Positions 43,555 through 54,268 of a stretch of DNA of 64,000 nucleotides are shown one piece after another; position 1 is the first letter of the stretch, and each line of letters starts with the position of its first letter. A program made the position numbers and the translations under genes. The notes below the pieces were generated by a model that was not told the DNA's origin, searched no databases, and saw nothing but the letters and a program-made list of their open reading frames with translations. Source of the DNA: Sepioteuthis lessoniana (Eukaryota > Mollusca > Cephalopoda > Myopsida > Loliginidae). The DNA is taken from contig OY757907.1 of assembly GCA_963585895.1 (NCBI GenBank), positions 109,869,986-109,933,985 on the forward strand. Reading direction: 5' to 3'.

Positions 43555-44020
43555 CAGCCCAGTCAGGTGGAACTGTAGAATACACTGTCTGCATCTCTGC
43601 AGACGAGTAAGATTCCCCCAATGAGTGTCCTGCATATGACACTAAACAATCTGATAGTGAGGCTCCCATGAAACTGGAGCTTTCAGGAATGTGGACTACC
43701 CCTTCATTGCCATCACTACCAGGTCCACTCTAATGCGGAGTGGTAGCACATGATAGGGTCCTATCTATGGGTCAAATAGAACTATTTGCCATTTTAAACT
43801 GAGTGCAGACAAATGACTTATGCTAAATTGAATTGTTTGAAATCGAACTGTTTAATTATTTCAGCGTGAGTAAACAAGTGACTGATGTTTAATTGAATTG
43901 TTCATGATATATAGGAATACTTGAAACTATTTTACTTTGTTGACTTACGTTTATTTATAAAGAGGATTTTGCATTAAATTACCTACAGTGGTTGATATGC
44001 CATAAAACCAAACCAAACCA
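43555..44020 (+). mobile_element. SINE-C, full length (reference copy in this window)
   Basis: Head CCAGTCAGGTGGAACTGTAG, CTGCATCTCTGCAGACGAGT, CACTAAACAATCTGATAGTG, CCTATCTATGGGTCAAATAG, AT-rich modules, and tail GCATTAAATTACCTACAGTG..GATATGCC with (AAACC)n end. Confidence 0.85.
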
Positions 44021-44242
44021 TTTAACTATGTGCTAACAAATTGCTGATGTTAAATTGAATTCTCAGTGTTATATAGCAATATCAAGCTATTTAATTGTGG
44101 GCAAAGAAATGAACTCTGTCTCATTTGAAACATTATCTGTAAGTATTTGTTTAGGAATCTTATGTTTAATATATGTATAAAGAGATTTTGGCATTATATA
44201 ACCTCCAAAGGTTGATATGTCATAAAACTTAACCAAATGTTG
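44021..44242 (+). mobile_element. SINE-C, 3' half only
   Basis: Continues straight from the previous (AAACC)n end with ATTTAACTATGTGCTAAC, then TCATTTGAAACATTATCTG and a second tail with CCTCCAAAGGTTGATATG. Could be a truncated tandem copy, or the remainder of an element interrupted by the 43.5-kb copy. Confidence 0.7.
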
Positions 44243-44379
44243 TTGAAATGAGAAACCAATGGGCTCATGAGTCATATAGTGTATGTACATGTATACTTAT
44301 ATGTGTGTGTGTCTCTAGATGAACATGTCTGTATGTTTTTTACTTGAAGCATTGAATATTTAAATTTGTCAAATGACAG

Positions 44380-44612
44380 ATGAGTCCCTGTGGCATAATG
44401 GCTAAAGTGTTGGACTACAGCCGCAAAGTAAATAGGTTTGAGCTCCATTTGCCCTGTTATGTTCACTTGGGAAAGGCATGAACCCCACTTATCCCCCTAC
44501 CAAGCTATTGATTAAATAGTACCACTGTTGTTCTTCTCCAAGGATGACTTTCATATTAAATAACCCATGAAGGTTGATGTGTTATTAAACAGAGAAACAA
44601 ATGATCATAACC
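44380..44612 (+). mobile_element. SINE-D, full length
   Basis: Head TCCCTGTGGCATAATGGCTA with box B GGTTTGAGCTCC, body GGGAAAGGCATGAACCCC, tail ATATTAAATAACCCATGAAG..GATGTGTTATTAAAC. Confidence 0.8.
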
Positions 44613-44767
44613 TTTACTAGAAGAAATGTTTGTAAACAATAATCAAACAACCAACAATGTGGTGAATGCAAAGGAATTTTGTCTATTGAGAGCAAGAGAT
44701 TTTAATTTTGATCTAATGTTATGATTTAAACTTGCTGCAAAGTTAAGACTATAATAGTAGTAAGTAA

Positions 44768-45020
44768 ATTTGGTGACCTTAGTCAAGGGTGACCTGAAGG
44801 CTCCCTTTTCAATAGCTACTACACTGAGATGTAGGTGAGGGCACTACTCTTTTCCCTGGATTGTTCCACTTTACCCTTGATCTTTACCTTATAATACTGA
44901 GTGTTATGCAAGGTGGCATCAGGTACCATTTTTTGAGTCTTTGGTATGGCTCGACCTGAGATTGAACCCCAGTCTCCTGGACCATTGGCGAACACTCTAC
45001 TCCTGAGGCCAAATTGCATG
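44768..45020 (-). mobile_element. SINE-B, left member of a head-to-head pair
   Basis: GGTGACCTTAGTCAAGGGTG, CTTGATCTTTACCTTATAAT, box-B complement AGATTGAACCCCAG and box-A complement CTCTACTCCTGAGGCC. Confidence 0.85.
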
Positions 45021-45044
45021 TTATTTATTCAGCTTTTACTCCCA

Positions 45045-45291
45045 GACATTGGCCTGACAAGTAGAGTGTTCACCAATGGTCTGGGAGTCCAGGGTTCAAT
45101 CCCAGGTCGAAGCATACCAAAGACTCAAAAAAATGGTACTTGATGCCGCCTTGCTTAACACACAGCCCTATAAGGTAAGGATCAAGGGTAAAGTGGAGCA
45201 ATCCAAGGAATGGAGTTGCACTCTCCCCTACACCTCATATAGTAGCTATTGCAAAGGGGGCCTTTGGGTAATCCTCAACTAAGGTTGTCAG
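45045..45291 (+). mobile_element. SINE-B, right member of a head-to-head pair
   Basis: CTGACAAGTAGAGTGTTCAC, GGGTTCAATCCCAGGTCG, ACTCAAAAAAATGGTACTTG, and 3' end GGGTAATCCTCAACTAAGG. Opposite orientation to the copy ending 25 bp upstream. Confidence 0.85.
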
Positions 45292-46291
45292 CAGCAACAA
45301 GAGAGAGAATGGGAAAAATTCAATTTCCTGCCAGCTGACCAAGTGAGAGAGTGGTAAAGGAATGAATGAATGAATGAAGAGAGAAGTAGAAAAAGTCATG
45401 TGACCAACATGGATAACACGAGTAAAGTAGACAACAAACTTACAGCAAGAATTACAAAATGGAAATTTATCATCTAAAAGGAGATGTCTAAAATATTCAT
45501 TCTGTAAAGAAAAGATCTTCATATGCAAGTGTATGAGAGTGTGAATGTCGTTGCAACAGAAAAAGCCTTTGTAGAAAGAAAATCTTCAATGTGATCTTGT
45601 GGTGTGTTTCATTGATGATGATAATGGAGTTACTTGATGAAAATGTTGCTTTACTTAGTTTTGTCGCATGTCCTGTCCATGAACGAATGTGTGTCTGCTG
45701 GTGTTCTTGTGTTGGTGGCAGCAAACTCTAGCTTATCTCTTACCTACATTGATACATTGCTAGCCTGGAGGTAATACACATCATTAAGCCTGCTACTGAT
45801 TGCTATGTTTTTTGTGGTCAGTCATGTTTTCCTCGTAACTGTCATGATCCGCTGTGGAAGGTTTTGTTTACTATTTGTTATTGTTGATTAGAAAATTCTG
45901 CCCAACCAAAATTAAGACTTGGTCTTTTATTACCATTAGTTGAAAAATGCTGTTTTTTTGGAATCATGTAGTTTGTTTACAATTATATTTGCATGCATTT
46001 GAAATGCCTTTGAAAAATTGGTGCCAGGATGTCTGTAATATTGTTCTATTTTACAGCTTGCGGCCAGGTTTATTTTGATTTCTCTTATTTTTTTTTATTC
46101 AGTTTCTTTAAAGAGCACAACAAATTTGTAGATCATTTTTTATAGTAGTTATTTACAAAGCTTACTTTAGTTATGGCACAAGGCCAGAGGTATAGAGCAA
46201 CAAGAAAGATTCGACCAGCTAAACTGGCTAGGTGAACATTATGTCATCTAAGGTAATCCTCTCTAAAAATCAGTATAGCTTAAATTTGTTA
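45292..46291. other. no recognised feature
   Basis: Unique sequence with a short (GAAT)n-like run near 45360. No repeat family or gene seen. Confidence 0.5.
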
Positions 46292-46548
46292 CCGGACATT
46301 GGCATAATAGTTAGAGTGTTCGTCAATGACCCAGGAGACCTGGGTTCAATCCCAGGTTGAGTCGTACCAAAGACTCAAAAAATGGTACTTGATGCCTACT
46401 TGCTTAACACTCAGCATTATAAGGTAAGGATCAAGGGTAAGGTGGAGTAATCCAGGGAGAGGAGTAGCACCCTCCTTTACATCTTGGTGTTGTTGCTATT
46501 GAAAAAAGAGCCTTTGGATCACCCTTGACTATGGTCACCAACTTTACT
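46292..46548 (+). mobile_element. SINE-B, full length
   Basis: GGCATAATAGTTAGAGTG box A, GGGTTCAATCCCAGGTTG box B, ATAAGGTAAGGATCAAGGGT and 3' end CACCCTTGACTATGGTCACC. Confidence 0.85.
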
Positions 46549-46814
46549 TTGTGAGGACTGAACTCACTTAAACCATAGTAATTGATCAACAAGATGAGCT
46601 TGTTAACCATTACATGGTAAAGTAGGAAATGGACTTGGTTGGTCTGAGTAAAAATCTTGGATGAGGTTGTTTATGTTTAGGTCTGAGCTATCTAACCTGC
46701 TAGTTGAAAATATATCGTTACGTCCCTTGTCTTGTAGTGGTAAAATCTAGCTGTTATAGATATGGTGGATGGACGTCCGTCATGTTCTGTTGAGTTGATA
46801 TGAAGTTGTAAGGA

Positions 46815-47030
46815 AAACAGTTTATATTTTCACACAGTGCTTTGAGAAGGTATGATTCCAACTACTCTTCCCTTCAGCAGTGTATAAATAGTCGGGCAAA
46901 CTGGGTTCTTGAACTCTGGTATGGCAACCTGTCTAGGAGAAGGAAAACTCTAAATTCAAAATAGTTTTATTCTATTTAAAAATTGACCTTGTGTTGCATA
47001 CTGCTCACAGCAGAGAGGTTGGTAAAGTAG
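46815..47030 (+). mobile_element. SINE-A, old copy with degenerate head
   Basis: Body CTTTGAGAAGGTATGATTCC, AGGAGAAGGAAAACTCTAAA and tail GACCTTGTGTTGCATACTGC. The head region upstream is too diverged to place. Another faint head-like piece lies near 46620-46680. Confidence 0.65.
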
Positions 47031-47836
47031 TTAAGTAGTTACTGTTCTACAAGCCATGGAAAGTAAGCCGAGTTGATCCTTTTGGAAAAAAGGTTTTCCG
47101 ACAAATTAGTTTTAATCTAATAAATACCTGTGCAGGGCATTTTACAAGACAGTGGATCTACACCTAGAAATTATTGCTTCCTTTCCGAGCTGCGAGTCTG
47201 GCAAAAATTGTATGGAAGACCAGTTTTTGTAATAATCAAAAGATTGTCATAAAGGTGTTGAAGATAAGGAAAGAATCAATATACAATACTTTACTCGGAA
47301 CTTGAGATAAAACAAACTACTACTTTGTCTCAAAGCTGATGTCATGGCTATAGGAATGATAAAGAAGCACTGATCAGTGTGCTGCTATTTTCTCTTTCTT
47401 TCTTTCTCTGCTGATGAACTTGAGTTGAACAGTAATTTAAATTATGCACTGTTGAATGAAATAATTACTCTCATCAGCAGTGTAGTGGAAATGGTAATCG
47501 AGAGGAAAACAAGTTAATGTAATGAGTGAACAACAGAGGTGTTCTGGGTAAATGAACTGTATGGACAAGCGAAGTGAGAGTAGATTGAACAGCTACAGTA
47601 TCTTCTGCATAATGAAATGTTTGGATAATGAACATCCCTTGAAATGGTTCACTAAAAGAATAACAGTGGAAAATTATTTGCTAAACAGACCGACTGTAGA
47701 AGCAACTCACCTGAAGCAAAGGCTTTGCAATGTATTTTTTATAATCCATCTACGCGAAATCTCTTCCTAGTAATCCATCACTTCACTTACACAATGAAGA
47801 AAACCTTGTACATTCCCTGACATCCGCAACGAACAG

Positions 47837-47838
<2 letters not shown>
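47031..47838. other. no recognised feature
   Basis: Unique sequence. A 72-codon plus frame at 47552 has no recognisable content. Confidence 0.5.

Positions 47839-47913
<75 letters not shown>
47839..47913. repeat. compound (TC)n(TA)n microsatellite
   Basis: ~33 bp of TC followed by ~42 bp of TA, adjoining the 3' end of an RTE remnant. Confidence 0.95.
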
Positions 47914-47920
<7 letters not shown>

Positions 47921-47929
47921 GACTTTGTA

Positions 47930-48475
47930 ACATCCTCATCAGGGTATGCCGACCACATGGATTCTCTTGATTCTCTCTTGCTGTCTGTCCCAATTGGTCA
48001 TTTATCTAAGCAAGTAATTTAGACAGCATCCAGAGTCCACACAGAGATGCTGAATGGTCAGCCAGCACTGGTGTGGCCATGTGTTGGAGTTCATCAGGGA
48101 ATGTTACGCGTGAGTTTGTCTTTATTTCTTCAGCAAAGCACAACATATCTCTTTGTCTTACTTGACTGGTTAGTGAGATAGGAGGTAAGTGGCTGTGTTG
48201 TTCCCAATAAGCTTTTTCTCTTGGTGTTTTGTTCCAGTCCGAGTGGTGCAATCATACAGTAGTGCTGACCTGGCTAGATCTTGGAAGAATTCCCGTTTTA
48301 TTTTATTTTGAGATCAGATCTCTACATGGTTGTTAACCTGTTAAAAACAATCTATGCCTTAATTATACATATGTTGATATTCTTCTCAGTAGATGCGATA
48401 TTACAACCAAGCTATATGAGCTGGGGTATTAATATTGCCATTTAATGAGATGGCACCATCTTCATATACTGTGTG
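47930..48475 (-). pseudogene. RTE-type LINE remnant
   Basis: Minus strand: SYLG.., frame-shifted palm-to-C-terminal linker near 48380-48450, AYWEQHSHLPPISLTSQV, QRDMLCFAEEIK, then ATPVLADHSASLCGLWMLSK, and a 3' end at ~47935 beside the TC/TA repeat. Confidence 0.65.
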
Positions 48476-48871
48476 TATTTCTTAAAAGGCTGCATAATCT
48501 AACAAAGTGACTATTTTATTAGTGTGAACAAGATAATCTTAAATTTCAGGATGCATTCCAGAACGAGGAAATAAAAATGTTTGGAATATTGAATCAATGG
48601 CAGACTGGATTATTTTAAAAGAGACTTGTCGCATTAAGTCATTTGTAAAATAATAAATTTGATTTTTAAAAAGTGGTTTATTTTTTGGATGTATCTTGTA
48701 ATATATTATTTTTATTCAGTTTATTTAAGAATTAGAGATACTACAACTCTAATTTCTATGCTCTCTTTGATACACCGAATCAGTGGTCGGTTCATTCTAT
48801 TTATCTAATTTGAAGAAAATTTTCATCTGAGATAAAGACAGCATTTTCCACTCAAAAATGAATATCCAATT

Positions 48872-49008
48872 TACCCAACCCCTCCGCTCGGGCAGGATAT
48901 GACACAAGGTCAATTTTTAAGTGGAGTTTAGCAGGTTTGAATTCAGAGTTTTCGTTCTCCTAGACTAGTTGCCTCACCAAGGCTGAAGAACCCAGTCCGT
49001 CCTACATA
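48872..49008 (-). mobile_element. SINE-A, 3' half only
   Basis: CAACCCCTCCGCTCGGGCAG, GGTCAATTTTTAAGTGGAG, CTAGACTAGTTGCCTCACC. Stops in the body. Confidence 0.85.
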
Positions 49009-49074
49009 AAAATGAATATCAAACTGTGTGTCTTAAAATAGACACATTGTATAACTCAAAAATTCTATTTCATA

Positions 49075-49378
49075 GTAAAGCTCCAATTTTGGAGATCTGA
49101 AGTGTGGAGTACCCCTTCATTTCTATTACTCCCAGGTCTACTCTGACCCGGAGTGGTAGAACCTGATAGGGTCCCAACTAGGGGTCAAATCGATCTGTTT
49201 AAAAAATAATAGTATTAGAGAGAATACTTGATATCATATAACTATACGAAAAAAAAACTTATTGGAAGCAACTACATAAAAAATGTAAATATAGAGGTAG
49301 TAGGTATAGAATAACCTGGTCTATTGACATAAAATAACCCCAGATAGGTTGGCATGCCATTAAAATCAATCAATTAAA
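49075..49378 (+). mobile_element. SINE-C prime variant
   Basis: GTGTGGAGTACCCCTTCATT, CTGACCCGGAGTGGTAGAAC, ACTAGGGGTCAAATCGATCT, and the variant tail TAAAATAACCCCAGATAGG..GGCATGCCATTAAAATC, as at 8.7-9.0 kb. Confidence 0.75.
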
Positions 49379-49494
49379 ATGAATAATTGTTTTTGTCTAT
49401 CTAACCATGAAGTTTTGGTTATGAAATTATCTTATTTATTAGTAGTAATTCATTTTGTCTGGCACAAGGCTTCATTCATGAAGTATTCAGTGAA

Positions 49495-49561
49495 TATCCA
49501 ACATTCACCTACCTCGGAAGCAGCGTCTCATCAACCGAAAAGGACATCGACACATTATTGA
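49495..49561 (+). pseudogene. tiny RTE-type LINE fragment
   Basis: Encodes FTYLGSSVSSTEKDIDT, the conserved segment after the RTE palm. Nothing on either side continues it in the same orientation. Confidence 0.6.
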
Positions 49562-49975
49562 AGTAGATTATTGTATTATTAGCTTCCATCCTAAATTACA
49601 GGGTTAAGTAAACATAGAGCACACCCTCTGCTTGGTTGAGTTTAGATTGCTGAAGTCAAGTTTGGCAGAAACCCTTTAGAATCATTTGATTTGACGGAAG
49701 AAGAAAATCAGTGAAAGTACACAAAGAAGAAAGCAAAAAGAAAATTCTTGGGAAAGTAAAAAGTTTTGCAATACAGGATGTCTCAAAATAGATGCAACCC
49801 ATTGATATGATAATTATTTATTACAGAGAAAAGTGCAATGGCAGTCAATTGTATCCAGTAAAAAAATGCATCCTTTGAGCTTGAGAAATCAAAGCAATGT
49901 TTGTTTGTTTTTTTAAATTGTTATTAAATCAGCTTCCTGTATATGCCATCTTTTTTTTTTAGTTTCTTATCTCTG
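49562..49975. other. no gene; mariner-end-like motif near 49777
   Basis: ACAGGATGTCTCAAAATAG resembles a mariner/Tc1 terminal repeat; no transposase adjoins it. Confidence 0.3.
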
Positions 49976-50462
49976 TCATCATCATCATCATCATCATGTC
50001 ATGCGGCCAGTACGGATATCCCTGACCCTCTCTCTCCACGTCTCCCTATCATTCATTGCCTCTGGCAGGTCTTCAGGGTTACATCCTGTATCATCACATA
50101 GCTGCTGTATGTATGTTCGAGCTGGTCATCCTGCTTTTGATTGGCTATATGCAGGGGTCCACAGGAGTACATCAATTATGAGCTCATCCTTGCTTCTCCA
50201 GCAGTGTCCGGCATGTCTGGTTCGTCTAGCTTGGATAATTTTCGTGATAGGTGGTAGGTGAACGTATAGTTGGTGCCTTGTGGGTGTTGCCGCCAGGACT
50301 TGTTCAATATTGCTCTCAACATTCTCATATAATTGCCGTCTAGCTTCTTCTCCAGCCGTTTTGTCAGCGTCCAAGTAGTGCATCCATATAGCAGTATCGA
50401 CACAACCGCAGCCTGGAAGAAACTCCGTTTCATTTTATCGCTCAGGTTTGATCATATTAATG
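49976..50462 (-). pseudogene. RTE-type LINE C-terminal end, best-preserved copy
   Basis: Minus strand: MKRSFFQAAVVSILLYGCTT, RLEKKLDGNYMRMLRAILNK, then a frame change near 50270 to LYVHLPPITKIIQARRTRHA, HCWRSKDELI and LLWTPAY. It ends with ARTYIQQLCDDTGCNPEDLP and NDRETWRERVRDIR. A (ATG)n 3' end follows at 49976-49998. The C-terminal domain is close to family consensus by eye, so this copy is relatively young. Confidence 0.85.
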
Positions 50463-50518
50463 GGTTGCATCTTTTTAATCATTATTTTACCAATCTGGAT
50501 GCTTTACTTCTTTTTAAG

Positions 50519-50693
50519 TGATACTCACCTGATTCGTCTCTATGGTTTTGAGAAAAGCTTTGGAATTGATAATTTTTGCGCCAACCTTATCTTAGTTGTC
50601 TAAATTTCTGAAACAAAGCTTGATGATTTTTATCATTAAGGGTTTTCAGACTATTGTCTCTTTTAAATTTAAACTACTATCACTGATTTATTG
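50519..50693. repeat. repeat shared with 53.13-53.43 kb, containing a 79-bp block
   Basis: Contains the 79-bp block 50529-50607 (~95% identical to 53325-53403). Next comes ATCATTAAGGGTTTTCAGAC, which also flanks the 53.7-kb fold-back in inverse orientation (53775-53800). Then AAATTTAAACTACTATC..TTTATTGC, also seen at 53.13 kb. The pieces recur in a different order, so the two loci hold the same element family rearranged. Confidence 0.65.
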
Positions 50694-50834
50694 CTAATAA
50701 GAAGTGACACAAACTACTTTTTCATCTCTTGTCCAAGGCATTGTGATCAAGGATTAATAGTTGTTATAGTATACTATTTTCAAATCTAAAACAAAAAAGA
50801 ATACAACATTATTATTAGTAGAGTTATTAGCAGT

Positions 50835-50906
<72 letters not shown>
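50835..50906. repeat. (CA)n(TA)n microsatellite
   Basis: Short CA run followed by ~65 bp of uninterrupted TA. Confidence 0.95.
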
Positions 50907-50909
<3 letters not shown>

Positions 50910-51149
50910 AGTCACTCATTTGCTTTATTTGTCTCGTTACAACAAAAGCTGCTGAGAATTCAAAGGAGAGGTGATGATTTTGCACCATCTGAAACTTCCT
51001 TTCTGCCTGTTTTTTTTTTTTTTATCCCATGCTGATAGTTCTTGTCTTTTATGGCAAAGTTCTCCTTTACTGAAGTTTCCCCTTCTCCTTGGTTGTTGAA
51101 GCATCATGTCTACAGAAAGCGATCAATGGATTGGGATAATAATCTGAGA

Positions 51150-51250
51150 CAGCTTGGTCCCGTCTATAATGTTGGGCACATCATCAGTTTGATTCCAGAA
51201 TGTACCACATATTCAATTATTGCAAAATTTTTGACTCACCCTAGTAAATT
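51150..51250 (+). pseudogene. mariner-type transposase N-terminal fragment
   Basis: Across one frameshift: GHIISLIPECTTYSIIAKFL.. This follows the pattern of the N-terminal HTH end and its upstream terminal sequence, as at 53.2 and 55.0-55.3 kb. Weak on its own. Confidence 0.35.
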
Positions 51251-51457
51251 TGAGAGAGAAACTGAAAAAGAAAAACACAATAGAGGAGGGGAAGATTGAT
51301 TAGTGTAGTGTATTTTGTTAGTCTGTTTCTTCCTCTCTCCCTTGATGTCCGGAAATGCTGTTGTTACCATAAAAATAGAATTTTTCATTATTCTGTAGTA
51401 AGACTAGATTGTGTGATTATTATAATGGGTATCACCTTAAATTAAGTTTGGTTTGGT

Positions 51458-51958
51458 TTGATGGCATGTCAACCATTGTAGGTTACTTAATGCCAAATCC
51501 TTTTTATATGTATTAAATACATGATTTTAAACACATTTTGTAGATAATATTTTTAAATGAGCCTGAGCTCATTTTTTTGCACACAGTTAAATGGTTTCAC
51601 TTATTTCTATCTAACACGGATAATTCTATTTACTATTAATCATTTGTTTGCACACAATTTAATCTTTTCAAGTATTGCTGTGTATCACTAACAATTCATC
51701 AGTCATTTGCTTACAAGCAGTTAAATGATCAAACAGTTCAGTTTAGTTAGTATAAGTCATTTCTTTGTTCTTGGTTTAAATGTCAGACTGTTCTATTTAA
51801 CCCATAGATAGGACCCATGGGTACTCTGGATTTCTCACAGCTTCAACTTATAATCAGATTGTTTAGTGTCATATCCTGAACACTCATCGAGGGAGTTTTA
51901 CTCCTTTGCAGAGATGCAGTTGGTCTGTTCTATAGCCTCAGCCAACTGAGCCTCTAAA
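51458..51958 (-). mobile_element. SINE-C, long copy
   Basis: Tail complement GGTTTGATGGCATGTCAACC, AT-rich modules, CCCATAGATAGGACCC junction and head complement CTATAGCCTCAGCCAACTGA. Confidence 0.8.
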
Positions 51959-52079
51959 ATTAAGTACTCCCTTAACAATTTCTTGAATAAAAAAATACAC
52001 TGTTGACTAAAATATCCATAGCTTGTGAAATAAGAACTCTAATTAATCATTATTTTACCAATTATTTATTTATCCAACT

Positions 52080-52186
52080 TTTCCGTCACCCAGCAGGATG
52101 TGATACAACATCAATTTTTATGCACAACTACTTAGAACTCAGTTTACTTTCTCCTAGATTGGTTGCCATACTAAGGTTTTTATTTT
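52080..52186 (-). mobile_element. SINE-A, old tail fragment
   Basis: CCCAGCAGGATGTGATACAA and TTTCTCCTAGATTGGTTGCC. Body and head missing. Confidence 0.6.
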
Positions 52187-53130
52187 TTTTTTTCTGAACC
52201 AAAGCTACCAGGCTTTTATTTCTTGTGTAATACAGTCAAAATGGATATTATTAGGCATTATTTATAACTGAAAAAACATTTCTGCTTTTTGAGGGATGGT
52301 TTCTAAATGATGTTGCCTTGGTTATTTTTTTTATTTTCAAAATTTATCAATTAGACCATGTTTTTGTAAGTAGAGTAACAAAAATATTAAAAAGTATTTC
52401 TACCTGGATCATATGTGGTAATAATATGTACTGTAAATTGCAGTGTACAAGTCACAAGGGGAAAAAAACTATACAAAACTTTGGGTCAACCAGTAGAACA
52501 GTTCTTTTAACCAGCGATACACACCACTTATCATAACTCCCGCAGATTGCCACAAACTTTTCCAGCTTAAATTCGTGTTGGATGAACATATTTATTGAAA
52601 CAATACATAGATTAATGTAAAATATTAAACTTGTAATACAAATTAAGTATTATATTGGTGCTATATAACATATTTTTCCAATATTTTTACCTCCTGGGTA
52701 AGTTTTGGCTTAACAGTAACCAGTATGTTTGGGAGTTGACCTATTCACCAGGTCTAAATTCTGAGTTCGACCTATAGTTTAACTCAAAATTTTTCAGCTT
52801 GACTTATATGTCAGATCGACTTGTATACCACAATTTATGGTAATAAAATTATTAGACCATGTAAAAAAACAAACAAACATAGAATAATGTTGGGGACATT
52901 GACACCCCAAAGTCTATGGTTCTATTCTATTTATCCACTATTGGTACCTGTTTTTGCTATGCAGAAGTCTTTTGAATTTCCACTGTGGTTGTTTGTTGTT
53001 GTGTCTTTTAAGATAACTGATAAATCATTTCAAAATAAATGTTTTGTCAGTGATTCTTCTTTGTGTGTGTATTTACACAGATAGATAGAAAATTAAAATG
53101 CAGTAAGCAATGTTTCAATTTACTTATTTC
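52187..53130. other. no recognised feature
   Basis: Unique AT-rich sequence. Confidence 0.5.
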
Positions 53131-53194
53131 TAAATTTAAACTACTATCGCTGGTTTATTGCAAATGATCAATACAACAAAATTGAGTCAAAAGT

Positions 53195-53305
53195 TTTGCA
53201 ATATTTTAGTAACATTAGGTATAATTCAGCAAATCTGGATGCTTTTGCTGAGGTCATGAAGGTGACAAACTACACTGAAATGTAAGATACTGAGCTCGCC
53301 TGATA
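53195..53305 (-). pseudogene. mariner-type transposase N-terminal fragment
   Basis: Minus strand: RVSGELSILHFSVVCHLHDL and NVTKILQNF, an HTH start region of the mariner type. Parallel to the copy at 54.97-55.15 kb. Confidence 0.5.
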
Positions 53306-53314
53306 CTCTCTAAG

Positions 53315-53430
53315 TGCTACTCACCTGATTTGTCTCTATGGTTTTGAGAAAAGTCTTGGAATTGATAATTTTTGGGCCAACCTTATCTTAGTTGTCTAAA
53401 TTTCTGAAACAAAGCTTGATGATTTTTTTG
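53315..53430. repeat. second copy of the 50.5-kb repeat
   Basis: 53325-53403 matches 50529-50607 over 79 bp with about four differences, and the similarity continues through CTGAAACAAAGCTTGATGAT. It ends at a T run directly before the fold-back. Confidence 0.8.
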
Positions 53431-53443
53431 TTTTTTTTTGGAC

Positions 53444-53765
53444 TTTATTGTTATTTCCACATTTATACCGATATGTCCTCCAGCCTTCTTCAGGTATTTG
53501 TCGAACTTGGGAACCTACATCTTTTAATGAATCCACGGGGGTTGCCTATTCTGATTCTGTTAGCCATAACTGGGTACAAGGTGAATAACAATACAGGAAT
53601 ACTTAGCACTTGTACCCGGTTATGGCTAACGGAATCAGAACAGGCGATCCCTGTGGATTCAATAAAGGACGTAGTTCGAAGTTCCGTGTAGGTTCCCGAG
53701 TTCGACAAACACCTGAAGAAGGCTGGAGGTCATATTGGCTGAAATATTGTGGAAATAACAATAAA
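53444..53765. repeat. fold-back (inverted repeat), arms 137 and 157 bp, best preserved
   Basis: Left arm 53444-53580 and right arm 53609-53765 are inverted copies with a 28-nt loop. The left arm lacks ~20 bp present in the right. Shared blocks include TTTATTGTTATTTCCAC, CTCCAGCCTTCTTCAGGT, TTTGTCGAACT, TGAATCCAC and CCGTTAGCCATAAC. On the right arm CTGAAGA (53713-53719) is followed by a short stem-like GGCTG..TGGCT and GAAAT (53741-53745). The inverse motif is on the left arm at 53493-53487. Confidence 0.92.
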
Positions 53766-54154
53766 GATGAAGACAATAGTCTGAAAACCCTTAATGATAA
53801 AAAACAATCTTATCTTGCTCAACCATTGAGATTTTTGCAATCAGAGCAAAATTTCTTTAACCATCTAGTTGCTTTACTATGAACAACTGCGAAATGTTTT
53901 CGGTCGCTAAGTTTGAACTGGTAAATCATAAATTCAAAACACAGATGGATTAAAGCAATGTGCAATATCTCAGTACACCAATTATCACAATACTATGAAC
54001 CACCGTTGTTACCTTCCATGGTTTAAACTGTTTTAGTTAAACAACACACACAGCAAACTCGCATATAACAAAATATGGCAAAGCTTAAATATGAAAACGA
54101 TTTATAAGTGCCACTGTATGATCTGTTATCTAAATAAGTTGAAATCAACTCTTT

Positions 54155-54268
54155 CCCAGTTGGCTAGAGGCTCATGAATACACTGACTGCTTTTCTACTG
54201 AGGGGTAAGACCCCCCCCCCCTATGAGTGTCCTAAACAATCAGATGGTGAGGTTCCACTAATATATAG
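54155..54268 (+). mobile_element. SINE-C head fragment, last SINE in the window
   Basis: CCCAGTTGGCTAGAGGCTCA, CTGACTGCTTTTCTACTGAG, GGGTAAGACCCCC, CAGATGGTGAGGTTCCACTA. Truncated. Confidence 0.75.

Noticed and set aside
45638-45775. Small plus-strand frame with a hydrophobic start
   Set aside because: About 45 codons, no Kozak or conservation evidence; AT-rich hydrophobic frames are common by chance.
49495-50462. Second twin-primed RTE copy made of the plus piece at 49.5 kb and the minus piece at 49.98-50.46 kb
   Set aside because: About 410 bp of unrelated sequence separate them, and the orientation leaves no simple single-insertion model.
53713-53765. A complete, active hammerhead ribozyme at this locus
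   Set aside because: The CTGAAGA and GAAA core and candidate stems are present, but I could not place a proper NUH cleavage site after the third stem in this copy. Reported only as hammerhead-like.
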